Assembly: GCA_000435175.1 (NCBI GenBank)
Contig: FR880082.1
Location: 1 to 15,084, forward strand
Direction of reading: 5' to 3'
From: Clostridium sp. CAG:245
GTDB taxonomy: Bacteria; Bacillota; Clostridia; TANB77; CAG-508
Length of the DNA stretch: 15,084 nt
Both the position numbers and the translations under genes were made by a program. The number at the start of each line of letters is the position of its first letter. Positions within the stretch are counted from its first letter, which is position 1. Shown here piece after piece: positions 1 to 6,139 of this stretch. The notes beneath the pieces were generated by a model. It did no database searches and was not told the DNA's origin. It was given only the letters and a program-made list of their open reading frames with translations.

Positions 1-51
1 AAAATATAAGAAATATGTAATTTATATTACATATATTTCTTATATTTTTTT
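1..51. repeat. Long AT-rich inverted repeat, possible bidirectional terminator
   Basis: Bases 1-20 pair with bases 27-48 around a six-base loop; the right arm has a two-base insertion near its start. On the plus strand the stem is followed by a run of seven T (45-51). Read on the minus strand, the stem ends in T's at the window edge. It could terminate transcription in either direction, but its partner gene lies outside the window. Bases 52-175 hold nothing I can identify. Confidence 0.45.
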
Positions 52-175
52 ATACCTCAACTAATAATTCTCTAAAATCCTTTTTCTGTTATAAATAATT
101 TTTAATTCAATTTATAATTAATTTTATATTTTTATCGACAAATTACGACACACGTTTTTTATTTTGTTGTTGTAT

Positions 176-208
176 AATAAAAAAGATTAGTATGCAACTA
201 CTAATCTT
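176..208 (-). terminator. Intrinsic terminator of the small HTH gene
   Basis: On the minus strand a perfect 10-bp stem, AAGATTAGTA with TACTAATCTT (199-208 with 183-192), closes a six-base loop and is followed by TTTTTATTATA. The TAG stop codon of the upstream gene (201-203) lies inside the 5' arm, so termination immediately follows the coding region. Confidence 0.9.
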
Positions 209-446
209 CTAAATCGTTTTTTAATTGGTTTAGGTCTATATCTAATATCTGGGCGATTGCTACCAATTCGAAATCTTTTACAAGCAATTGATTCTTTTCT
301 ATTCGTAGTAATTCGTCCGTATTAATATAGATTCCATAGGTATCTAATAATTGGGATAACCTAACTTTACTCATACCTTTTTCTTCCCTTGCATTCCTTA
401 TTAGCGTGCCAGAAATGTTTTTCTTGTTGTTATATCTTTTTAGCAT
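201..446 (-). CDS. Small Cro/CI (XRE)-type helix-turn-helix DNA-binding protein
   Basis: This 81-residue protein is almost entirely one Cro/CI-type helix-turn-helix domain. Residues 12-30 (SGTLIRNAREEKGMSKVRL) match the first helices and recognition turn of the family. Residues 31-50 form the longer loop and third helix that ends in the typical DELLRIEKNQ segment, and residues 57-75 (DFELVAIAQILDIDLNQL) are the closing helices. It probably binds DNA as a dimer and acts as a local repressor; no target can be inferred. The ATG is preceded by AAAGGA about ten bases upstream. It is a single gene, isolated by its own terminator and the rho terminator. I saw no convincing -35/-10 pair in front of it and no toxin partner beside it. 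Confidence 0.85.
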   Translation of the reverse strand: MLKRYNNKKNISGTLIRNAREEKGMSKVRLSQLLDTYGIYINTDELLRIEKNQLLVKDFELVAIAQILDIDLNQLKNDLED

Positions 447-571
447 GATTAATGGTTCCTTTCGTTATTATCGTACAAGTATATAATTATTTTATAACAA
501 ATCACTTTAAAATGTGCATAGTATAACGACGGATTTGCCAAATAAATAGTACATTTTTGTCGAAATTTACC

Positions 572-607
572 AAAAAAAGAGATATTAGAAAGTAAATCTA
601 ATATCTC
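572..607 (-). terminator. Intrinsic terminator of rho
   Basis: On the minus strand, GAGATATTAGA (597-607) pairs perfectly with TCTAATATCTC (579-589) over a seven-base loop, followed by seven T (572-578). It sits 37 bases after the rho stop codon and is a textbook factor-independent terminator. Confidence 0.93.
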
Positions 608-643
608 AATCACTATTTCATTAAATATTTTTAAAGTTTTATC

Positions 644-2113
644 TTATTTTATATTCAAGTATCCTTTTATTTTTTGTATAAATTCTTCATTGTTTTTTGT
701 TGTCATCATTAAGTTGATTAGTTGCTCTGTTACTTCTGAAACTGGCTTGCTTGATAATGCTTTTCTTAAACCAAATACTGTTTTTAGTTCTTCTGGTGTA
801 AGCAACTTTTCTTCTCTACGTGTTCCAGACTTATTTATATCTATTGCAGGGAATATTCTCTTCTCAGATAATGATCTATCTAAGTGTACTTCCATATTAC
901 CAGTACCTTTGAATTCTTCGAAAATTACCTCGTCCATTCTGCTCCCTGTTTCTACTAATGCTGTTGCAAGTATTGTTAAGCTTCCACCATTTTCTATATT
1001 ACGGGCTGCTCCAAAGAATTTTTTTGGTTTATGTAATGCTGCAGGGTCTAAACCTCCAGAAAGTGTTCTTCCTGATGGTGGTATTACTAAGTTGTATGCT
1101 CTTGCAAGTCTTGTTATACTGTCTAATAAGATTATAACATCTTTACCATGTTCTGTTAGTCTTTTTGCTCTTTCTAGTACCATTTCAGCAACTTTTACGT
1201 GATGCTCTGGTAATTCATCAAATGTAGAGTAGATTACATCTCCTTTAATTGATCTTTTCATGTCTGTTACTTCTTCTGGTCTTTCGTCTATTAATAACAC
1301 TATTAATTCAATTTCAGGATGATTTACAGTTATGCTGTTTGCAATTTTCTTTAATAATGTTGTTTTTCCAACTTTTGGAGGTGCAACAATCATTCCTCTT
1401 TGACCTTTTCCAATTGGGCAAATTAGGTCTATCATTCTCATAGCATATTCTGTTGGAACAGTTTCTAGCTTAATTCTTTCTTCTGGATATATTGGAATTA
1501 AGTCATCAAATTTTCTTCTCTTATAAGCTTTTTCTGGGCTTTCTCCATTTACTTCACCAACAAATATTAATGCTGGAAATTTTTCTCCTTCTTTTGGAAG
1601 TCTTGCAATCCCCTTTATTTTATCCCCTTTATCTAGTCTAAATCTTCTAATTTGAACTGGCGATATGTATACGTCTTTTGGGCTTGATAAATAATTTTCT
1701 CCTCTTAAAAAACCATAGCCATCTGGTAATACTTCTAATACACCTTGCGCTATAAAGTCATCTGCATTTGTAAGCTTATAAGCTAAGTCTGAATCATTTT
1801 TAGCATTTTCATCAATTTCATATCTTACATTGTTAGATGTTTTTTCAGTAATAGTATTCTCATTTCTTATATTATCCAAATTATCATTTTGACTTCCATT
1901 GTTATTTTCTGCTGAATGAGTGTCAGCAACATTTAGTTTTTCATTTGAGACGTTCTCATTTAAATTATTGTTTTGTTTAGTTAAATCTGCGTTTTTACTA
2001 TTACTATCTAAAATTTCAATAAGTTCGTCTTTCTTTAATTTTGTAACATTCTTTATTCCTTTTTCTTTTGCCATTTGGCGTAATTCCACTAATGTACAAT
2101 TTGTTAAATCCAT
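644..2113 (-). CDS. rho: Transcription termination factor Rho
   Basis: Rho is the hexameric RNA-dependent ATPase that translocates along nascent RNA and releases RNA polymerase. The 489 residues show the family layout. Residues 1-35 are the Rho N-terminal helical domain, and about 112-190 the cold-shock-like RNA-binding domain, with DGYGFLR at 131-137. The ATPase core follows: Walker A PPKVGKTT at 245-252, DERPEE at 276-281, Walker B VIILLDS at 326-332, and the segment GAARNIENGG (368-377) that carries the arginine finger in this family. It is about 70 residues longer than E. coli Rho (419 aa). The extra length is an Asn-rich linker (about 35-109, 21 Asn in 75 residues). The ATG has AAAGGA nine bases upstream. 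The gene has its own promoter (2307-2335) and a leader of roughly 190 nt, which leaves room for autoregulation. Confidence 0.98.
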   Translation of the reverse strand: MDLTNCTLVELRQMAKEKGIKNVTKLKKDELIEILDSNSKNADLTKQNNNLNENVSNEKLNVADTHSAENNNGSQNDNLDNIRNENTITEKTSNNVRYEIDENAKNDSDLAYKLTNADDFIAQGVLEVLPDGYGFLRGENYLSSPKDVYISPVQIRRFRLDKGDKIKGIARLPKEGEKFPALIFVGEVNGESPEKAYKRRKFDDLIPIYPEERIKLETVPTEYAMRMIDLICPIGKGQRGMIVAPPKVGKTTLLKKIANSITVNHPEIELIVLLIDERPEEVTDMKRSIKGDVIYSTFDELPEHHVKVAEMVLERAKRLTEHGKDVIILLDSITRLARAYNLVIPPSGRTLSGGLDPAALHKPKKFFGAARNIENGGSLTILATALVETGSRMDEVIFEEFKGTGNMEVHLDRSLSEKRIFPAIDINKSGTRREEKLLTPEELKTVFGLRKALSSKPVSEVTEQLINLMMTTKNNEEFIQKIKGYLNIK

Positions 2114-2306
2114 ATTATAGTATCCTTTCTATATTTCCATGATTATGGAAGATGATTTGTGTATAATAATTATCTAAATAAAGCTAAGCTCTAATAAAAT
2201 TAAAATAATCTATAATTATCTTCGATCAACTTTTTTTGGTTTTTGCGTCATATATTTGTTTTGGAATTTATTAAGATTAAAATTTATTTCGATTAAAACC
2301 ATATCT

Positions 2307-2335
2307 ATTATATATTAAATTACCAAAAATTGCAA
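2307..2335 (-). promoter_or_regulatory. Sigma-A-type promoter for rho
   Basis: On the minus strand, TTGCAA (2330-2335) lies exactly 17 bases before a perfect TATAAT (2307-2312). The -35 box lies just past the divIC terminator stem and overlaps the end of its T-rich tail, so rho transcription restarts right after upstream termination. Initiation near 2300 would leave a leader of about 190 nt. That leader contains a small hairpin, TTCCAT with ATGGAA (2135-2150), just before the rho ribosome-binding site. Confidence 0.7.
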
Positions 2336-2360
2336 GAAAAGAGAGCAATTTTTTGCTCCC
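2331..2360 (-). terminator. Intrinsic terminator of divIC
   Basis: On the minus strand GGGAGCAA pairs with TTGCTCTC (2353-2360 with 2341-2348, one G-U pair) over a four-base loop, followed by TTTTCTTG. It begins directly after the divIC stop codon and ends the sporulation/division gene group. Confidence 0.85.
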
Positions 2361-2627
2361 TTATTTGCTAATATCTATATAAACTCTTTCATTAGGTAAG
2401 TACATATCCAATTTTTCTCTTGCTACTTCTTCTATATATTCAGTTGAATTAACATTTTCTTTTGTTTTTTGTAATTCACTGTTAGTTTCTTTTGCAGTCT
2501 CAAGCTGTTCAGAATAAGTAGAAGCTTCAGATTTATATTGATTTAATGTTTTTTGTTGTGATATTAATGTTACGACGAAATATATTAAAAATATTGCTAT
2601 TATTATCTTTTTATAAATTTTTTTCAT
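2361..2627 (-). CDS. divIC: Septum formation initiator, DivIC/FtsB family
   Basis: This 88-residue single-pass membrane protein has the DivIC/FtsB build. It has a short basic N-terminus (MKKIYKK), one transmembrane helix at about residues 8-23, and an extracytoplasmic coiled coil at about 25-60. It ends in the family signature around residues 66-85 (EVAREKLDMYLPNERVYID). In the divisome this family pairs with FtsL and DivIB/FtsQ to link septum position to peptidoglycan synthesis. GGAGA precedes the ATG at normal distance. It lies 51 bases after yabQ; the yabP-yabQ-divIC order is the usual one in Bacilli and Clostridia, which supports the call. A terminator directly follows it. Confidence 0.92.
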   Translation of the reverse strand: MKKIYKKIIIAIFLIYFVVTLISQQKTLNQYKSEASTYSEQLETAKETNSELQKTKENVNSTEYIEEVAREKLDMYLPNERVYIDISK

Positions 2628-2678
2628 CTAATTATCTCCAAAATTCAATTTTTTTATATCTAATTATATATTTCTACA

Positions 2679-3179
2679 TTATTTCTTAAAATCCTTTTTT
2701 ATGTGTAAAAAATTTTTAATTTTTTTCGTTTTAAATACATTTTTCGCGTTTATTGTTAATATTTTGAATGGTTTTAAAATTAGGCTAAGAATATATTTTT
2801 TAAATAAGTACAGTAGTTTTCTTATTGGAAATGTAATAATCATGAATATTTTTATTATGGTGTTTTTTAATGTTGTAATTATCTTTACGTTTATTTTTAT
2901 GAAATATTTGCTTATTGTAGATAAATATAAAACATTGCCTAATAGTAGGGCAAGAAATATGTAAAATCTTAGTTCTCCATTATTGAATATAAATATGATA
3001 AATATTAAGAAGATTCCAGTTATAATGCCAAATATGGCATCTTCTATGTATGTTACAAAATCGGGTGTTTTGAATGATTTTCTTAGTATTCTAAATATGT
3101 CAAAGAGTATTCCTATGGATATTCCGCAAAGTATGTATATTGCAAAATACTGCATTTGGCTGATTATTTCGCTATTCAT
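2679..3179 (-). CDS. yabQ: Spore cortex biosynthesis protein YabQ
   Basis: YabQ is a membrane protein needed for spore cortex formation in B. subtilis, where it is made in the mother cell and surrounds the forespore. The 166-residue sequence has the family's N-terminal signature: a first membrane helix (about 10-25) leading into GILFDIFRILRK (24-35). Further hydrophobic helices follow at about 50-66 and 73-86. The C-terminal half is strongly basic and rich in Ile, Phe and Lys, a variable part of this family. The only usable start is the ATG at 3179, because an in-frame stop lies a few codons upstream. Its AAGGAGA ribosome-binding site is unusually distant, about 13 bases away. It lies between yabP and divIC, as expected. 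Confidence 0.9.
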   Translation of the reverse strand: MNSEIISQMQYFAIYILCGISIGILFDIFRILRKSFKTPDFVTYIEDAIFGIITGIFLIFIIFIFNNGELRFYIFLALLLGNVLYLSTISKYFIKINVKIITTLKNTIIKIFMIITFPIRKLLYLFKKYILSLILKPFKILTINAKNVFKTKKIKNFLHIKKDFKK

Positions 3180-3318
3180 ATTTGGTTTTAATTCTCCTTC
3201 TAGTCACTAAGCTAAAACTAAATTTTTAAATACAGTACAATCTTTTATATATAAAATTGCATTTCATTATTGCAGAAAATATACAAAATTATTATATTGT
3301 AGTTATGAATTATTTTCT

Positions 3319-3621
3319 TTACTTAAAAATTTTACCTAATAAACTACCAGAATTTTTTTTGCCAATTTCATCATTACTGTAGCCCATATTGTAAATTTGA
3401 CCTTCAATTATTACTTCTAAACTATCTATACTAAGCTTATTTATTCGCAAGTCCTCACCCTTTACAGTAAGTAGTCCTAATTGTGTTTCTACTATTACTA
3501 TTTGGTCATCAAAGCTTAATACATCTACAACTCCTGTTATGGTTAACTTTTCTCTATTTTCTAAAATCAAATTTTGAATTACATTTCCATTATTTTGAGG
3601 CATGTTCTTTCTGTCGTCCAT
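3319..3621 (-). CDS. yabP: Sporulation protein YabP
   Basis: YabP is a small sporulation protein required for normal cortex formation in B. subtilis. The 100-residue product carries the family core NLILENREKLTITGVVDVLSF, which blends into ETQLGLLTVKGEDLRINKLSID and ends in a beta-rich segment. I chose the ATG at 3621 because GGAAGGGGAAAGG precedes it as ribosome-binding site. An ATG seven codons upstream (3642) is in frame but has no such site and would make the purine-rich stretch coding. yabQ follows after 139 bases that contain no convincing terminator, so the two are probably co-transcribed. In B. subtilis this gene pair is under sigma-E control; I could not place a convincing sigma-E promoter here. 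Confidence 0.93.
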   Translation of the reverse strand: MDDRKNMPQNNGNVIQNLILENREKLTITGVVDVLSFDDQIVIVETQLGLLTVKGEDLRINKLSIDSLEVIIEGQIYNMGYSNDEIGKKNSGSLLGKIFK

Positions 3622-3921
3622 AGGCCTTTCCCCTTCCCCCATTTCATATATTTAATTATATTCGGGTCTTGTCTATTTTAGAACAGGTTTTAATGGATTT
3701 TCTATTAGAACTACAACATAATAAATATAAGAGCTAAATTAAAAATTTCTTTATGCAGAAAAATCAATTATAACTTTTCTACCAGAAAAAACTCTTATAA
3801 TAACCCGTTTTTTAAAAGAGACTGGAAACTCGCCTTTTGAGGATTCCGAAGGATCCCAAACCAAGATCGACATTTCGAGGCTTTAAAAAATGATTATTAA
3901 TAAGAGTTTTATTTAATATAT
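3622..3921 (-). other. Intergenic region between prfB and yabP
   Basis: The side nearest prfB (3788-3910) is filled by the folded element listed separately. The remaining 160 or so bases in front of yabP are AT-rich. They should contain the yabP promoter, but I saw no clear sigma-A box pair. A loose sigma-E-like pair (minus-strand TTATAAT followed by GCATAAAG, around 3751-3772) is too weak to annotate as a promoter. Confidence 0.5.
3788..3910 (-). ncRNA. Structured 123-nt element after prfB, identity unknown
   Basis: On the minus strand AAAACTCTTAT (3900-3910) pairs perfectly with ATAAGAGTTTT (3788-3798). After a one-base bulge, AATAATC (3892-3898) pairs with GGTTATT (3799-3805, one G-U). 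A further T6AAAG/CTTTTA6 pairing is possible inside. The interior holds a hairpin with a C(UUCG)G tetraloop (GGGATCC...GGAATCC, about 3841-3858) and GCCT/AGGC complementarity. The 3' arm runs into six T (3786-3791), so the outer stem could be the prfB terminator with a folded insert. The sharply less AT-rich core contrasts with its surroundings. A terminator carrying an inserted MITE-like palindrome, or an independent small RNA, are both possible; I do not recognise the family. Confidence 0.5.
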
Positions 3922-5059
3922 TTATGAATTTGAAGATGCGTTATATTTTAAATAACTGTCTATGAATCCGTTCAAATCTCCGTCCATTACAGCTTGAACG
4001 TTTCCTACTTCGTAATTTGTTCTATGGTCTTTTACTAGTGTGTATGGGCAGAATACGTATGAACGTATTTGGCTTCCCCATGCAATGTCCATTTGAACAC
4101 CTTTTAAGTCATCTATAGTGTCTTTGTTTTCTTTTTCTTTTAAGTCAAGTAATTTTGATTTCAGCATTTTCATAGCAGTTTCTCTATTTTGAATCTGGGA
4201 TCTTTCTGACTGGCATGTTACGACTATGTTTGTTGGAATATGAGTAATTCTGATTGCTGATGATGTTTTGTTTATGTGCTGACCACCGGCTCCAGAGGCA
4301 CGGTATGTGTCTACTCTTAAATCGTCTGGATTTATATTTATTTCAACGTCTTCTGTTATTTCTGGCAGTACTTCTAATGAGGCAAATGATGTATGGCGTC
4401 TGCCTCCAGCATCAAACGGAGAAATTCTAACTAATCTATGAACTCCCATTTCTCCTTTTAAGTATCCATACGCATATGGTCCAGATACAAGAAATGTAAC
4501 GCTTTTTATTCCGGCTTCATCACCTGCTAAATAGTCTAATTCTTTTACTTCATATCCATTGCTATTTGCCCATCTGCAGTACATTCTATATAACATTTCA
4601 ACCCAATCTTGGGCTTCTGTACCACCAGCACCAGGGTGCAATGTTAAAATTGCATTGTTATTATCATATTTTCCAGATAGAAGTGTTGTTATCTCAAGCT
4701 TTTCTATGTCTTTTTCGAGATTTTCTGTTGTGTCTAAAATTTCTTTTGCTTCTGAATCTAACTCCTCATGTTTTGTACCTTCTTGAATTTCAGACTTTAC
4801 TAATTCGTTTAATTCTTCTATATATTCAAATGTTGATGATATTTTTTTGTAGTTTTCTGTTTTATTTTTAAGTTCATTTATTCTTTTTAAAATTCTACTA
4901 GAATTCTGTGAGTCTTCCCAAAAAGAAGGTTCTTCCGTCTGTTTTTCTGATGTGTGTAATTCCTTCTCTAAACTAGCAATGTCAAAGGGAGTCACCTACT
5001 TCTTTTAGTCTATTTTTTAAAGATTCCAACTTTTTAGTATTTTCGTCTAAATCAATCAT
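3922..5059 (-). CDS. prfB: Peptide chain release factor 2, with programmed +1 frameshift
   Basis: RF2 recognises UGA and UAA stop codons in the ribosomal A site and triggers peptide release. Translation starts at the ATG at 5059 (AAAGGA ten bases upstream), reads 25 codons, then meets CTT TGA C (4981-4987). Slipping one base forward on CTT continues into the long frame, giving 378 residues, normal for RF2. Visible motifs are the RF2 codon-recognition tripeptide SPF (about 213-215) and the catalytic GGQ loop GAGGQHINKTSSA (GGQ at about 258-260). A GTG at 4995 opens the long frame downstream of the real start, but it is an artefact because it overlaps the recoding site. The metallopeptidase gene ends 36 bases upstream, suggesting co-transcription. 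Confidence 0.97.
4981..4999 (-). promoter_or_regulatory. prfB programmed frameshift site
   Basis: The minus strand reads GTA GGT GAC TCC CTT TGA C in the initial frame. CTT followed by TGA C is the conserved RF2 slippery site: when RF2 is scarce the UGA is read slowly and the ribosome shifts +1. The upstream Shine-Dalgarno-like stimulator is AGGTGA, ending four bases before CTT. In E. coli it is AGGGGG, three bases before. Confidence 0.93.
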
Positions 5060-5095
5060 TTTATCACTATCCTTTCTTTAAGAAAATTTTAGATT

Positions 5096-5788
5096 TCAAT
5101 TTTTTAGTTCTTTTTTTGCCTCTTTGTAATCAGGCATATAATATTCAACCATGTTCCAAAATTGTTTTGAATGGTTCATATGTTTTAAATGGCAAATTTC
5201 GTGCAAGCATACATATTCTATTGCGTGCCTGCTGTATGCCATCAGGTTTTGATTTATGCTTATTTTTTTCTTTGAAGAACATATTCCCCATGTTGCTTTT
5301 AAGTTCTTTATACTGCATTCTAGTGGAGCTAAGCCTGTACGATTCTTCAAATCTTCCATTGCTGATGGAACTTCTTCTGTTGCAATGTACTTATATAATT
5401 TATCGATTAATTTTTTTACATTTTCTTGTTCATTTCCTTTAAAATCTTTGTTTAAATCGCAATATAAATATTGATTATCCATATCAAGCTTATTTCTTTT
5501 TGCATCTGTATACATTATTTTTAGTGTATATGGTTTTCCTAGCACCCTTACTGTGCTTCCGTCTTTATATGTTGTATTTATTTTTCTCGATTGTTCTTGT
5601 AATTTTTTATTTATCCAGTCAGCTTTACTATTCACAACATCTTCAACATATTTAATTGAAGAACGAGGTGAAGTTTTTATTATAACTTCACCATCTTTTA
5701 TTTGAATATATGTATTCTTTATTTTTTCGTACACTATTTTGCATTTTATATCATTTATAATATGATATTCTTCGTTTTTTTGTTTCAA
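5096..5788 (-). CDS. YgjP-like zinc metallopeptidase (DUF45/M48-related)
   Basis: This 230-residue protein has the layout of the YgjP/DUF45 family, small soluble proteins with a zincin-type zinc site and poorly known substrates. The N-terminal half is beta-rich. The C-terminal half carries ATWGICSSKKKISINQNLM (about 165-183), the helix YVCLHEICHLKHMNHSKQFW with HExxH at 196-200, and a third probable zinc ligand, His206, in NHSKQFW. The PDYKEAKK tail is also typical. Translation most likely begins at a TTG (5788), because TAGGAG lies six bases before it and no ATG is nearby in frame. It follows the 101-aa gene after nine bases and precedes prfB by 36, so it belongs to the recombinase-prfB unit. 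A function in protein quality control would be a guess. Confidence 0.85.
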   Translation of the reverse strand: MKQKNEEYHIINDIKCKIVYEKIKNTYIQIKDGEVIIKTSPRSSIKYVEDVVNSKADWINKKLQEQSRKINTTYKDGSTVRVLGKPYTLKIMYTDAKRNKLDMDNQYLYCDLNKDFKGNEQENVKKLIDKLYKYIATEEVPSAMEDLKNRTGLAPLECSIKNLKATWGICSSKKKISINQNLMAYSRHAIEYVCLHEICHLKHMNHSKQFWNMVEYYMPDYKEAKKELKN

Positions 5789-5797
5789 TTTGCACTC

Positions 5798-6103
5798 CTA
5801 ATAATTGTGTATTTTTTGATTTATTTCTTTAATTTGTTTCTGCTTTATCATTTTTTCTTCTTTTAATAATGCTGCAATTTTATCACGATACTCGTCAGGA
5901 ATATATTTAGGTTCTAAATTTCCTAAACGTAATTGTTTGTATAAGAACATTACGATATTTTTTTCGGAAATCTCGTTGTTTTCACTAGTTCGAACTATTT
6001 TATCTTTATTTTCATGTAATTCTTCTGTAGGCTTTGGAAGTGCTTCTACATCTTTGTTAAAGATTCTTTTAAAGAAGTTTCTTATGTTTGTAATAAGGCT
6101 CAT
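5798..6103 (-). CDS. Unrecognised 101-aa protein
   Basis: I do not recognise this protein. Its N-terminus (MSLITNIRNFFKRIFNK) could form a basic amphipathic helix, as in peripheral membrane proteins. Residues 20-48 are charged and probably disordered. The C-terminal half (about 49-101) looks helical, with MFLYKQLRLGNLEPKYIPDE followed by a Lys/Glu-rich segment. The ATG has AGG seven bases upstream. Its TAG stop overlaps the TAGGAG ribosome-binding site of the metallopeptidase, indicating translational coupling. It sits 36 bases after the 590-aa gene. Confidence 0.75.
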   Translation of the reverse strand: MSLITNIRNFFKRIFNKDVEALPKPTEELHENKDKIVRTSENNEISEKNIVMFLYKQLRLGNLEPKYIPDEYRDKIAALLKEEKMIKQKQIKEINQKIHNY

Positions 6104-6139
6104 ATTAAAACCTATCCTTTCTCATATGCTAAAAATTAT

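Noticed and set aside
173..178. Plus-strand TATAAT before the small HTH gene's terminator
   Set aside because: No -35 partner at the right distance, and it would only read antisense into that gene; the bases are the T-rich tail of the terminator.
201..446. Small HTH protein as a type II antitoxin
   Set aside because: No toxin-like gene adjoins it; it is a single gene between two terminators.
690..1202. 170-codon plus-strand open frame opposite rho, and similar plus-strand frames elsewhere
   Set aside because: They lie opposite well-supported genes, have no ribosome-binding sites and give low-complexity Leu/Ser/Phe-rich products typical of antisense shadows.
3788..3910. Known riboswitch or T-box controlling yabP
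   Set aside because: No T-box sequence, nor motifs of the fluoride, c-di-GMP or guanidine switches I compared from memory, are present. Left as unidentified.
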